Assembly (NCBI GenBank): GCA_965199235.1
Contig: CBDAQU010000001.1
Coordinates: forward strand, 62,001-126,000
Origin: BOG-908 sp965199235
GTDB lineage: Bacteria > Pseudomonadota > Alphaproteobacteria > Acetobacterales > Acetobacteraceae
Length of the DNA: 64,000 nucleotides
Direction: 5' to 3'
The notes below the pieces were generated by a model. That model searched no databases, was not told the DNA's origin, and was given only the letters and a program-made list of their open reading frames with translations. A program made the translations under genes and the position numbers. Of the stretch, positions 25,363 to 33,899 are shown piece after piece; position 1 is the first letter of the stretch, and the number at the start of each line of letters is the position of its first letter.

Positions 25363-25376
25363 AACCCCCTCCACCA
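25363..25376 (+). repeat. attR core
   Basis: AACCCCCTCCACCA, identical to the last 14 bases of tRNA-Tyr (10938-10951). Host-like sequence resumes directly after, in a broken acyltransferase gene. Confidence 0.85.
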
Positions 25377-25465
25377 GCCCGTCTGACGAAGATCCAAGAT
25401 CAGACCAGGCGTGGGCGGAACCGCGTTTTCGACGTGCGGCGTGGAGCCCGGATGCACCGAGCGCG

Positions 25466-25745
25466 CTATGCGCCGGACCAGGTATCGGCGGGCGGAACCT
25501 CGACGAACGAGAAGCACACGGCCGCAGCGGTGATCGTCAGACCGTAGAACATGACGGCATCGAGCGCATCGGCCCACGGCGGCCATGTGCCTCGCCAGGT
25601 GGTCGAACGTCTTCTGGCGGCCATGTATGACGAGCAGGTGGATCAGGTACATAGAGTAGGACCACTCGCCAAGCAGCCATGTCGGTCTGCTGCCGAGCAC
25701 AGCTGCGAACCGGCCCTGTTGAGGGCAAGGCAAACTATGATTTGC
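25466..25745 (-). pseudogene. C-terminal remnant of an acyltransferase-3 (OafA-like) gene
   Basis: On the minus strand, 'WLLGEWSYSMYLIHLLVIHG' is the characteristic last helices of acyltransferase-3 membrane enzymes. A frameshift follows, after which the frame continues 'DAVMFYGLTITAAAVCFSF' and 'VEVPPADTWSGA' to a TAG at 25466-25468. Only the last ~90 residues remain of a family normally 350-650 aa. Such enzymes O-acylate surface polysaccharides. The gene seems to have been lost by deletion near the element's right end. Confidence 0.75.
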
Positions 25746-25785
25746 GCGTCGATGCGCTCGGCGCCAGCAGATGGGGAGGCAGACG

Positions 25786-26247
25786 ATGCCAGGACGGTTC
25801 TTCGATGATTGGACGGTCGGGGACGCCATCGTCCACGAGATACGCCGCACGGTCACCGAAACCGACAACCTGCTGATCTCCACGTTGACGCATAATCCGC
25901 AGCCGCTTCACCTGGATGCGGAGCACGCCGCGGGCACGGAGTTCGGACGCATCGTGGTGAACGGAATGTTCACCTTCGCGCTGATGGTCGGGCTCTCGGT
26001 GGGCGACACCACGCTCGGCACGCTGGTCGCCAATCTCGGCTACGACCGCGTGGTGATGCCGCATCCGGTCTTCGTGGGCGACACGTTGCGCGCCGCCACC
26101 GAAATAGCCGAGACGCGGGCCAGCCGGTCGCGTCCGCAGGCGGGCATCGTGGTGTTCCGCCACAGGCTTCGCAACCAGCGTGACGCGGTGGTGTGCGAGT
26201 GCCTCAGAAGCGCGCTCCTGCATCGCCGGCCCCAGGGCGCCGCGTGA
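25786..26247 (+). CDS. MaoC-family hot-dog dehydratase
   Basis: 153 aa from ATG 25786, chosen because GGGGAGG lies 6 bases upstream (an ATG at 25771 overlaps that motif). MaoC hydratase-type hot dog fold: 'DFxxGD'-like start 'RFFDDWTVGDAIVHEIRRTV', and the catalytic Asp/His region 'THNPQPLHLDAEHA', with 'IVVNGMFTFALMVGLSVGD'. Members hydrate or dehydrate enoyl- or mesaconyl-type CoA esters. It overlaps the CoA-ester lyase gene (GTGA), so a joint role in a C4/C5 dicarboxylic acyl-CoA route is likely. Confidence 0.9.
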   Translation: MPGRFFDDWTVGDAIVHEIRRTVTETDNLLISTLTHNPQPLHLDAEHAAGTEFGRIVVNGMFTFALMVGLSVGDTTLGTLVANLGYDRVVMPHPVFVGDTLRAATEIAETRASRSRPQAGIVVFRHRLRNQRDAVVCECLRSALLHRRPQGAA

Positions 26248-27077
26248 TCTGGCGCAGCCTGCTGTTCGTGCCGGGCGACCGGCCCGACCGCATGGCCAAG
26301 GCGCGACTGTCTGGCGCCGACGCGCTGATCCTGGACCTCGAGGATTCCGTCGTGCCGGCTGCCAAGCCACGCGCGCGCCAGCTCGTGGCAGCGTTCCTGG
26401 CCGAGGAGCGGCGCCAGGCGCTGTTCGTGCGCATCAATCCGCTCGACGGCCCTGACGCCGAGGGGGATCTGGCCGCGCTCGCGCAAGCCGGCCCGGACGG
26501 CATCGTGCTGCCGAAATCGGGCGGCGGGGCCGACATCGCGCGGCTGGCCGCGATCCTGGAGCGCGGTTTCCCGCGCCACACCTGCATCCTGCCGATCGCC
26601 ACCGAAACCCCAGCCTCGGTGTTCCAGCTCGGCACCTATGCCGGCGCCCCTCGGCTTGCCGGGCTGACCTGGGGTGCCGAAGACTTGCCCGCAGCAATCG
26701 GCGCCGCCACGTCGCGCGACGCCGACGGCCGGTTCACCCCGCCGTACGAGCTGGTGCGCGCGCTCGCGCTGTTCGGCGCGCATGCCGCCGGTGTTGCCGC
26801 CATCGAAACGGTCTATCCGGATTTCCGCGATGCCCAAGGCCTGGCCGCGTATGCGGCAAGAGGCGCGCGCGACGGGTTCACCGGCATGCTGGCCATCCAT
26901 CCGTGCCAGGTCGGGCCGATCAACGCTGCCTTCGCCCCGAACGAGGCGGCATTGGAACACGCCCGGCGGGTTGTGGCAGCCTTCGCGGCGGAGCCCGGCG
27001 CCGGGGCGCTGTCGCTGGACGGACGCATGATCGACGCCCCGCACCTCAAGCAGGCGCGCGCGTTGCTGCAAGGCTAG
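26244..27077 (+). CDS. HpcH/HpaI-type CoA-ester lyase (CitE-like)
   Basis: 277 aa from GTG 26244, overlapping the MaoC stop. TIM-barrel citrate-lyase-beta fold: 'WRSLLFVPGDRPDRMAKA', 'ADALILDLEDSVVPAAKP' (metal-binding Glu/Asp), 'VRINPLDG', 'GIVLPKSGG' and 'LTWGAEDLPAAIGA' (second metal Glu-Asp). Such enzymes cleave malyl-CoA, beta-methylmalyl-CoA or citramalyl-CoA. Together with the MaoC dehydratase this gives a (methyl)malyl/mesaconyl-CoA step. The stop TAG is the first codon-sized unit of a dispersed repeat. Confidence 0.9.
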   Translation: MIWRSLLFVPGDRPDRMAKARLSGADALILDLEDSVVPAAKPRARQLVAAFLAEERRQALFVRINPLDGPDAEGDLAALAQAGPDGIVLPKSGGGADIARLAAILERGFPRHTCILPIATETPASVFQLGTYAGAPRLAGLTWGAEDLPAAIGAATSRDADGRFTPPYELVRALALFGAHAAGVAAIETVYPDFRDAQGLAAYAARGARDGFTGMLAIHPCQVGPINAAFAPNEAALEHARRVVAAFAAEPGAGALSLDGRMIDAPHLKQARALLQG

Positions 27078-27188
27078 ACCCGTTCACGCAGAGTGTCCGC
27101 GAGTAGGCGGACGTGAATCCGCCCAAGGCCTTGTTTTGGCCAGCAATTTCGTCACTCCGACTATTCAGCCTGCGTGACATTGCTCTAG
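27075..27188 (+). repeat. Dispersed palindromic repeat, copy 2
   Basis: 114 bases starting TAGACCCG and ending ATTGCTCTAG, with the same two imperfect palindromes as 9482-9598. The first three bases are the stop codon of the CoA-ester lyase gene. Confidence 0.9.
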
Positions 27189-27205
27189 TATCCCGAACCA
27201 GAAGT

Positions 27206-27467
27206 TCATCCCACATGGGCTATTTCGGTGTAGAGGCCGACGACATCGCGGACCTTGGCCACAAAATCGGGGTCGGTAGACAGCTTGAACGTTTCGAACC
27301 GATGCGGCTGCAAGCCGAATGCCCGCCACACACGCTGCACGGTGAACACGGACAAGCCGCTGGCGCCCGAGATCCGCCAAGCCCTGGGCCGTCTTGCGCC
27401 GGCCCGACAAAGACAGCAGCTCCGCATGCTCGCTGTCCGTCAAACCAACGCCGTCAAGCGCCGACAA
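27206..27467 (-). pseudogene. Remnant of a second IS630-type transposase
   Basis: Two minus-strand frames carry pieces of an IS630 N-terminal half. One reads 'LTDSEHAELLSLSGRRKTAQ', the other 'TVQRVWRAFGLQPHRFETFK' and 'STDPDFVAKVRDVVGLY'. The HTH in between is deleted and the DDE domain is absent. It is unrelated in sequence to the IS at 22351, so it is an independent old insertion. The stretch 27468-27582 holds nothing I recognise. Confidence 0.75.
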
Positions 27468-27582
27468 TCCACGGCCGCTTCCCTCCTCAGAAGACCATCA
27501 TAGCAACCAACACCGTCATCGTAGACGCTGCACAACGAATTTCAGATTCGGAACACTCGCTGGGTGCTACATGCGTGTCACC

Positions 27583-28377
27583 CTATCGGGCTTCTCGTAA
27601 CTTGGCTGCCTGCCAAGCCACTTCCATCTCGGCGAGCGAGGCCTCCGCCGGCGTGCGTCCCTCCTCAGCGAGGCTTTGCTCCACTGCGTTGAAGCGCCGC
27701 GAAAACTTGTCGTTGGCGCCGCGCAGGCAATTCTCGGGGTCCAGCCCCAGCTTACGGGCCAGGTTGGCCAGAACGAACAGCATGTCGCCCAGCTCGTCGG
27801 CCAGGCGTGCGGAGTCGGCGGCCGGCAGCTCGGCGCGCAGCTCGGCCACCTCCTCGTCCAGCTTGGCGAGCACGGCCTGCGCATCCGGCCAGTCGAACCC
27901 GACGCGGGCGGCGCGGCGGCTCAGCTTGTCCGCCCTGGTCAGCGCCGGAAGGCCGGTGGCCACGCCGGCCAGGGCGCCGAACTCTGCGCGAGACCGCCGT
28001 TCGGCCGCCTTCTGCACCTCCCAGGCCTCGGTCTGTGCGCCGGCGTCGCGGGCCGCCGCGTCGCCGAACACGTGCGGATGGCGGCGCATCATCTTGTCGG
28101 CGATGCCACGTGCCACGCCAGCGAAGTCGAATTGCCCGGCCTCCTCGCCCAGGCGCGCGTGGTAGACTACCTGGAACAGCAGGTCGCCCAACTCGTCCGG
28201 CAGCGCGGCCATGTCGTTCCGCGCGATGGCGTCGGCCACCTCGTAGCCCTCCTCGATCGTGTAGGGCGCGATCGTGGCGAAGCTCTGGGCCCTGTCCCAT
28301 GGGCAGCCGCCCTCCGGGTGACGGAGCCGAGCCATGATGTCGAGCAGGCGGGCTATCTCGGCGGGCGCGTCGGGCAT
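27583..28377 (-). CDS. mazG: Nucleoside triphosphate pyrophosphohydrolase MazG
   Basis: 264 aa from ATG 28377 with GAGGA upstream. Two MazG domains: N-terminal 'CPWDRAQSFATIAPYTIEEG' with the ExxE-x12-ExxD helices ('EGYEVADAIARND', 'DELGDLLFQVVYHARL'), and C-terminal 'LDEEVAELRAELPA', 'ADELGDMLFVLANLARKLG'. It hydrolyses NTPs to NMPs and pyrophosphate, limiting aberrant nucleotides and ppGpp-linked stress. Length fits the family. Divergent from the glycosyltransferase gene, 96 bases away. Confidence 0.96.
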   Translation of the reverse strand: MPDAPAEIARLLDIMARLRHPEGGCPWDRAQSFATIAPYTIEEGYEVADAIARNDMAALPDELGDLLFQVVYHARLGEEAGQFDFAGVARGIADKMMRRHPHVFGDAAARDAGAQTEAWEVQKAAERRSRAEFGALAGVATGLPALTRADKLSRRAARVGFDWPDAQAVLAKLDEEVAELRAELPAADSARLADELGDMLFVLANLARKLGLDPENCLRGANDKFSRRFNAVEQSLAEEGRTPAEASLAEMEVAWQAAKLREAR

Positions 28378-28473
28378 GCATGGTCCTCGGGGCGGGTCGA
28401 CCGCAGACGGCCGGGCGGTTAGCCTGACGATCATGCGGCAGGAAGACGGAATGCGGTATACGGCAGGGCGCGG

Positions 28474-30411
28474 TTGAACGGGCTGTTCGGGCGGCTGACA
28501 GGCGTTCTGGGGCGAAAGGCGGAAATCCCGCCAACGGCGTCCGCGCCGGAACCGGCCTCCATACCCGACCCCGCTTTGGCGCCTATCGGCAGCGAGGGCG
28601 TGTCGTTCTACCGCGTGACGACCGCCTCTGGCCTGTTCCTCTCCGTGCCGGCCGGCGCAGCGTCGCTGGCCGCCACCCCCGTGCTGGATGCCGTGCACGC
28701 CGTGGTGGCCCTGGTTCCCGACGCGATGCCGCATGCCTGCCTTCTGGTGACGCCCGATATCGGCAGCTTCGCCGTGGCCGGCGACCCGCATGCCGGCATC
28801 GCAGCCTCCGGCCGGCTGCTGCAGACTGACAAGCGCCGCGTTGTCCGGTTGCGCTACCCGCTCGGCAGCCAAGGGTTTCTGAGCGCCTCGACCCAGCCAC
28901 CGATCACGGTGCGCTTCGACGCGCCTGGCGACGTCATCCAGGCTACGTTCACCCTGCACGAGCTTGCGCAGACAGAGCTTCCGGTCAGCCTGCGCAGCCT
29001 GGCCGCAGAGCTGGGAGGCGCCGCATCCGAGGGGTTCGGCGTCGCGTCGCTGCTGCACCGTCTCAAGACGGGCGCGCTGCGGCCCGGTCTGGTGACCGCC
29101 CTGGTCAGGCTGATGCCGCAGGAGCAGCTCGACGCGCTGGCGCGCCGTCTGTTGCAGGAGCCGGCGACTCTGGCGCGGTTGCAGCGCGCCATGCCGGACG
29201 ACACGTGGCTCGCCGACAGGCTCCCGGCGCTGGCGGCCTGGCTGGCCGACGGACGCCCCGGGATCGACGGCCACACCCTGTCCTCTCCTGCTGCCGAGGA
29301 GGCCCAGCTGCTGCCGGTCACAAGCCGCGGGGTGGTGCCGGCGGGTCTGGCACTGCACGCGCTGGCACGCCGCCACGCGCTGCCGCGCCGCACCGTCTGC
29401 CTGCTGGCGACCGCCCGCAACGAAGGCCCCTATCTGCTCGACTGGGTCGCCTACCACCTCTCGATCGGTTTCGAGCACATATTTCTTTACACCAACGACA
29501 ACCAGGATGGGTCCGCCAGGCTGCTGGACAGCCTTGCGGCGGGCGGTGCGATCACGCTGGTGAACAACGAACGCGGCGGCGCTCTCGGGCCGCAGGAGAA
29601 GGCCTATGCGCACGCGCTGACCTCGCTCTCGCAGATCCTGGACTACCGTTGGACGGCGATACTCGACATCGACGAATACATGGCTTTCGACACGACCATG
29701 TTCGACAGCGTGACCGATTTCATCGGCTTTCACGAGGCACAGCCGGCTGACGCGATCGCGCTGTGCTGGGCGATGTTCGCCGCCATGCCCGGCGAGCGCT
29801 GGGCCGACTCGCCGTCCCCGATGCGTTTCGTGCGGCGGGAGGGCGGGATCAACAACCACGTGAAATCGTTGTTCAGGACGCGCCTGTTCTGGTACGCGCA
29901 ACCGCACAACCCTTATGCGACGCTGGATGCGGCATTCCACTACCGCACGGAGGACGGTCGGGTGCATCACCATCCGGGCGTCCAGGGGCGGCTCGCCGCG
30001 TTCGCCGAGACGGCATCTGCCAACCAGGCCTGGATCAACCACTACATGCTTCGCACCGCCGACGAGGCGCTGTGGAAGTGGTCGCGCGGGCGGGCCGACT
30101 GGCTGACCCCGCAATCCGACGAGAGGCGGGCGTGGTTCCTGGACTTCGTCTCGCAAACCTTTCTCGACCTTGCCCGGCCGGAGCGACTGGTGGAGGACCG
30201 GCGCATCCTGTCCTGCGCGCGCAGCCAGGGTGCGATGCTTGACAGGCTGCGATCCCTGCCAGGCGTGGCCGAGGCCGATGCGGCGGCAAAAACGCAGTTT
30301 GCCGACCAGCTTACGCAGAACACGCGATCCTTTTTGTCGGCCGAGCTTCCAGCGGACGCCCCCGTCACGCTGCGGCAGTTTCGCGAGCTCCTTGCCGATA
30401 CCCACGCCTGA
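28474..30411 (+). CDS. Family 2/92-type glycosyltransferase with an N-terminal extension
   Basis: 645 aa from TTG 28474. The first ~300 residues are a beta-rich then helical region I do not recognise. From about residue 305 comes the GT-A domain of the DUF23/Glyco_tranf_2_4 type: 'TARNEGPYLLDWVAYHLSIG', 'YTNDNQDGS', a DxD-like 'LDIDEYMAF', and 'NHVKSLFR' with a C-terminal His cluster 'RVHHHPGVQG'. Probably adds a sugar to a surface polysaccharide or protein. No signal peptide, so cytosolic. Confidence 0.85.
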   Translation: MNGLFGRLTGVLGRKAEIPPTASAPEPASIPDPALAPIGSEGVSFYRVTTASGLFLSVPAGAASLAATPVLDAVHAVVALVPDAMPHACLLVTPDIGSFAVAGDPHAGIAASGRLLQTDKRRVVRLRYPLGSQGFLSASTQPPITVRFDAPGDVIQATFTLHELAQTELPVSLRSLAAELGGAASEGFGVASLLHRLKTGALRPGLVTALVRLMPQEQLDALARRLLQEPATLARLQRAMPDDTWLADRLPALAAWLADGRPGIDGHTLSSPAAEEAQLLPVTSRGVVPAGLALHALARRHALPRRTVCLLATARNEGPYLLDWVAYHLSIGFEHIFLYTNDNQDGSARLLDSLAAGGAITLVNNERGGALGPQEKAYAHALTSLSQILDYRWTAILDIDEYMAFDTTMFDSVTDFIGFHEAQPADAIALCWAMFAAMPGERWADSPSPMRFVRREGGINNHVKSLFRTRLFWYAQPHNPYATLDAAFHYRTEDGRVHHHPGVQGRLAAFAETASANQAWINHYMLRTADEALWKWSRGRADWLTPQSDERRAWFLDFVSQTFLDLARPERLVEDRRILSCARSQGAMLDRLRSLPGVAEADAAAKTQFADQLTQNTRSFLSAELPADAPVTLRQFRELLADTHA

Positions 30412-30446
30412 CGGCAGGGTCGCGCCACCCTTCAGACAGGACCCCT

Positions 30447-32033
30447 ATGCGACATGGCTTACGCGTTGCCCTGCTCAGCCTCTCGCTCACGTCCAAGGCG
30501 ATGAGCGCCCCACCCGGGCCCGCGATCTCCTCGCAGCTGGACGATCTGGCGGCCGGCCGCACGACGTCGGAGCAGCTGGTGCAAGCCTATCGCGCGCGCA
30601 TCGCGGAGATCGACCGCGCAGGTCCGACCCTGCAGGCCGTGCTGGCCGTCAACCCGCAGGCCGAGGCGGTCGCCCGGCAGCGCGACGCCGAGCGCGCGGC
30701 CCATGCCGCCAAAGGCCCGCTGCACGGCATTCCCATTCTGCTGAAGGACAACATCGAGAGCGCCGATCCGCTGCCGACCACGGCGGGCTCGCTGGCCTTG
30801 CGCGACAACATGTCGGGCAGGGACTCCACGGTGGCCGCCAAGCTGCGTGCTGCCGGCGCGATCATCCTGGGCAAGACCAACCTCAGCGAATGGGCCAACA
30901 TGCGCGGTTCCCGTTCGGTCAGCGGCTGGAGCGGGGTTGGCGGGCTGACGCGCAACCCCTGGTCGCCGGACCGCTCGGCCTGCGGCTCCAGCTCGGGCAG
31001 CGGCGCGGCCGTTGCGGCAGGCTTGGCGGCAGGCGCGATCGGCACGGAGACGGACGGATCGGTGACCTGTCCTGCCTCGGTGAACGGCGTGGTCGGACTC
31101 AAGCCGACGCTTGGCCTGGTGTCTCGGCACAACATCGTGCCGCTGGCCCATAGCCAGGACACGGCGGGTCCTATGGCGCGCAGCGTGCGCGACGTCGCTT
31201 TGCTGCTGGGCGTGATCGCCGGCAGCGACCCGGCCGATGCTGCGACGAAGGATGCCGACGCGCACCGGACTGACTATCTCGCAGCACTCGATGCAGGCGC
31301 GCTGCGCGGCAGGCGCATCGGCGTGATGCGGTTCGAGGCGGGGTTTCACCCGGAGACCGACGAGGTGTTCGCCCACGCGCTGGACGTGCTCCGCCATGCC
31401 GGCGCGACGCTTGTCGAGATCGACAAGCTGCCCGGATCGGAGGCGATCGGCGACGCCGAGCAGATCGTGCTGCTGACCGAGTTGAAGGCGGACCTGGACA
31501 CCTATCTGCTGACCACGCCGCAATCCGTGCACGCGCGCACGCTGGCCGAGTTGATCGCGTTCAACCAGGCCAATGCCGGCCGGGAACTCGGCCTGTTCGG
31601 TCAGGAGCTGTTCGAGAAAGCCGAAGCGACGTCCGGCCTGTCTAACCCTGCCTATCTCGCGGCCCGCGCGACCTCGCTGCGGCTGGCGGGTGCGGAGGGC
31701 ATCGACCGTATGCTTGCGCAATATCATGTGGACGCGCTGGTGGCGCCGACGACCGGTCCAGCCTGGGTAGTGGACACGGTGAACGGCGACCACGCCTCCG
31801 GCCAGACCAGCACGTTGCCTGCCGTTGCCGGCTACCCGCATCTGTCGCTGCCGATGGGTTTGGTTTCCGGCTTGCCCGTCGGGCTTTCGATCGTCGGGCC
31901 GGCCTGGGCCGATGCGCGCGTGCTGGCGTATGGCTACGCGTTCGAACAGGCGTTGGGGTTTTCAGCACAGCCCGGCTTGAAAGTGCTGCAGATGCCGTCG
32001 CTACTCTACGCACCAGCCTCCTCAGCACGATGA
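30447..32033 (+). CDS. Amidase-signature family hydrolase
   Basis: 528 aa with an N-terminal, weakly signal-like segment ('RVALLSLSLTSKAMSAP'). The amidase signature is complete: catalytic Lys in 'ILLKDNIES', the Gly/Ser-rich 'ACGSSSGSGAAVAAG' with cis-Ser, and the nucleophile Ser in 'TETDGSVTCPAS'. It hydrolyses carboxamides; the substrate cannot be told. Full length, with C-terminal 'YPHLSLPMGLVSGLPVGLS'. It follows the glycosyltransferase by 35 bases but may be independent. Confidence 0.92.
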   Translation: MRHGLRVALLSLSLTSKAMSAPPGPAISSQLDDLAAGRTTSEQLVQAYRARIAEIDRAGPTLQAVLAVNPQAEAVARQRDAERAAHAAKGPLHGIPILLKDNIESADPLPTTAGSLALRDNMSGRDSTVAAKLRAAGAIILGKTNLSEWANMRGSRSVSGWSGVGGLTRNPWSPDRSACGSSSGSGAAVAAGLAAGAIGTETDGSVTCPASVNGVVGLKPTLGLVSRHNIVPLAHSQDTAGPMARSVRDVALLLGVIAGSDPADAATKDADAHRTDYLAALDAGALRGRRIGVMRFEAGFHPETDEVFAHALDVLRHAGATLVEIDKLPGSEAIGDAEQIVLLTELKADLDTYLLTTPQSVHARTLAELIAFNQANAGRELGLFGQELFEKAEATSGLSNPAYLAARATSLRLAGAEGIDRMLAQYHVDALVAPTTGPAWVVDTVNGDHASGQTSTLPAVAGYPHLSLPMGLVSGLPVGLSIVGPAWADARVLAYGYAFEQALGFSAQPGLKVLQMPSLLYAPASSAR

Positions 32034-32091
32034 GCCGGCCGGCTCCGAGGACCGTGCCGCCTGGCCAACAACTCTATCGAAAGGGAAGTCA

Positions 32092-32526
32092 TTGGATATT
32101 ACGACGATGTCGGGACTGGAGTTGCTGCAGGCGATGGCCGATGGGCGCATCCCAGGAGCGGCGATTGCGCAGACGATGCCGATGTTTGACATCGAGGTGA
32201 CACATGGTCGTGTGAAAATGTCGGCGCGCGCGGACGAACGCCATTTGAACCCTCTTGGAGGCGTTCACGGCGGCTTCGCAGCGACCATACTGGATTCGGC
32301 GACCGGCATCGCCATCCACTCGACCCTGGAACCTGGAGTGGGGTTCGGCACGGTTGACCTGACGCTCAAGATACTTCGTCCCGTTCCGAAGGAGGAGGAC
32401 CTGGTCGCCGAGGGTTGGTTGACGCACACGGCAAAATCCTTCGCCGTGTCTGAGGGCCGCTTGAGCACGGCAGATGGCAAACTGCTCGCCTGCGCGATGG
32501 CGACGTGCTTTCTGAAACGGTCGTAG
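32092..32526 (+). CDS. PaaI-type hot-dog thioesterase
   Basis: 144 aa from TTG 32092, with AAGGGAAG upstream. The hot-dog motif 'NPLGGVHGGFAATILDSATG' contains the conserved N-x8-GG-x3-D/T layout of PaaI/DUF4442 thioesterases; 'FGTVDLTLKILRPV' follows. It hydrolyses acyl- or aryl-CoA thioesters in the cytosol. A dispersed repeat begins 16 bases after the stop. Confidence 0.9.
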   Translation: MDITTMSGLELLQAMADGRIPGAAIAQTMPMFDIEVTHGRVKMSARADERHLNPLGGVHGGFAATILDSATGIAIHSTLEPGVGFGTVDLTLKILRPVPKEEDLVAEGWLTHTAKSFAVSEGRLSTADGKLLACAMATCFLKRS

Positions 32527-32542
32527 GACGGCCCGCGCGATC

Positions 32543-32655
32543 AGAGCAATGTCACCCAGGCTGGAATAATCGGAGTGACGAAATTGCTCGCCAAAACGAC
32601 GCCTAGGACCGGTTTCACGTCGCCTACTCGCGGACACTCTGCGTGACCGGTCTAG
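32543..32655 (-). repeat. Dispersed palindromic repeat, copy 3 (inverted)
   Basis: Reads AGAGCAATGTCACC at the left and ends GACCGGTCTAG, the inverse of the copies at 27075 and 50033. On the minus strand its TAG (32652-32654) is the stop codon of the secreted-protein gene. Confidence 0.9.
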
Positions 32656-33170
32656 TCGATTATCTGCCCCGAAAACCCGTTATCGTAGCCATAAGTTGTC
32701 GAGAAGGTTTGCGTGCTGAAGTTGCCGGGAAAAACCTGTTTCGGGATCTTGTCGCCTTTCACGACGCCTCTTGCGGATGTTTTCAGGAGTATGTCGAGGT
32801 TTCCCGAACCCTGAGGCGAGAAGGTGATGATCTCTATCGAGTAGACGCCGTCCAGGTCCTGGGTGATCTTGATCATACGCCCAAGACCGGTGACGTCGAC
32901 ACCGTTGATCGTCGCCTTGAGGATCGGCGCCGGCCCGTTGAATCCGGCGCCGACCGTGTACGTCGTCACGTGGTTCTGTTGCGTGAAGGCGGGAAACGAG
33001 GTGTTCATGGTGACCGAGATCGGGACGACGGTGCCCGACGGGACGCTCGCTGTCTGCGAGTTTTTGACGAGCCCGTAGAAGAAGTATTTGACAGGGGTGA
33101 CGGAAGCCAACGTCGAAGTGGACGCTGCGGTCAGAAACGTCGCGGCAAGCGCAAGACGAGGTAAACGCAC
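32652..33170 (-). CDS. Secreted protein of unknown function (172 aa)
   Basis: The GTG at 33170 is chosen because TGGAGG lies 6 bases upstream and a clean Sec signal peptide follows ('RLPRLALAATFLTAASTSTL'). The mature chain is beta-rich with Asn/Thr/Ser/Val repeats ('TQQNHVTTYTVGAGFNGPAP') and no cysteines, suggesting a small extracellular beta-sandwich. No family recognised. The stop codon is provided by a dispersed repeat. Confidence 0.75.
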   Translation of the reverse strand: MRLPRLALAATFLTAASTSTLASVTPVKYFFYGLVKNSQTASVPSGTVVPISVTMNTSFPAFTQQNHVTTYTVGAGFNGPAPILKATINGVDVTGLGRMIKITQDLDGVYSIEIITFSPQGSGNLDILLKTSARGVVKGDKIPKQVFPGNFSTQTFSTTYGYDNGFSGQIID

Positions 33171-33339
33171 CAACAACCTCCATCGTTTGACCCGAGCCGA
33201 TCCGCAGATCGCTCGTGACGATGCAAACACCGCTTTACGAAACCAAATCACGAAGCGGAGAAGCGTTGGTTATGCAGTCCAAGGTTTCACTATCAGATTC
33301 GCCTGTGCCTGCCGCTGCAGACTGGCATGCGGATTGGCG

Positions 33340-33822
33340 TCATGCGTCGGGTTCGTCGTGGTCGGGGTGCTGGTGACTGAGCAGGCCGGCGAACTTCGCC
33401 TCCGTCGGCAAGCCGGGCAGGGTGTGCAACGCGTCGAACCAGCGAACCCGGCTTTCGACCCCGAACTGGCTTTGCGGAGCGGCTTGATCAGGATCGTCCA
33501 GGCTGCCGATCGTAATTTCGATCGTGTCGCCGTCCGATAGCCGGCCCTGATAGGTCAAGGGCGTTCCGCAGTCGCGGCAGAACCCGCGGGAGGCGATTGA
33601 GGAACTCTCGAACAGGGCAGGCGCGCCGCGCGTCCAGGTGAGATGTTCCAGGCTTACCGCAGCGAGAGCGGCGAAAGGACCGCCGACCGCTTTCTGGCAC
33701 ATGCGGCAATGGCACACCGATGCCTCGGGCGCTGCGGAAAGCCTGTATCGCACGGCGCCGCACTGACATCCGCCGGTCACGACGACATTGCCGACTTGGG
33801 CCGCGGACGAGGCGCCCGACAT
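33340..33822 (-). CDS. GFA-family (CENP-V/GFA) zinc protein
   Basis: 160 aa from ATG 33822; the frame is open to a TTG in the preceding terminator, which is rejected. Zinc ligands: 'GGCQCGAVRY', 'CHCRMCQKAVGG' and 'GFCRDCGTPLTY', the standard GFA set. The family was named for glutathione-dependent formaldehyde activation, but most members have no proven substrate. Single gene, between a cold-shock-gene terminator and a divergently placed secreted-protein gene. Confidence 0.9.
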   Translation of the reverse strand: MSGASSAAQVGNVVVTGGCQCGAVRYRLSAAPEASVCHCRMCQKAVGGPFAALAAVSLEHLTWTRGAPALFESSSIASRGFCRDCGTPLTYQGRLSDGDTIEITIGSLDDPDQAAPQSQFGVESRVRWFDALHTLPGLPTEAKFAGLLSHQHPDHDEPDA

Positions 33823-33828
33823 CCATCG

Positions 33829-33862
33829 CAAAAAGGCTGCCGGCGAAGTCTCACCGGCAGCC
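33829..33862 (-). terminator. Rho-independent terminator of the cold-shock gene
   Basis: On the minus strand a 9-base stem GGCTGCCGG/CCGGCAGCC (33835-33843 with 33854-33862) is followed by TTTTT (33834-33830). It lies 38 bases after the cold-shock gene stop. Confidence 0.85.
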
Positions 33863-33899
33863 TCTCAGTAGCATGACGCTCAGACCGGCCGGTCTCGGC

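Larger units (their letters stand above)
10938..25376 (+). mobile_element. Phage-satellite-like or reduced-prophage element in tRNA-Tyr (14.4 kb)
   Basis: The element starts at the 3' end of tRNA-Tyr, and the terminal 14 bases of the tRNA are repeated exactly at 25363-25376. Inside are an integrase, AlpA-like regulator, primase, RepA-like ATPase, iteron array, terminase large subunit, DUF2213-type protein and cargo genes. No portal, tail, lysis or CI-type repressor gene was recognised. An IS630 copy and an amber-interrupted gene indicate partial decay. The gene complement suits a satellite needing helper particles, but a degraded prophage is equally possible. Confidence 0.85.

Noticed and set aside
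27583..30405. A 940-aa minus-strand frame spanning mazG and the glycosyltransferase region
   Set aside because: Only the last 264 codons (mazG) are real; the rest is antisense to the 645-aa glycosyltransferase and has no domain.
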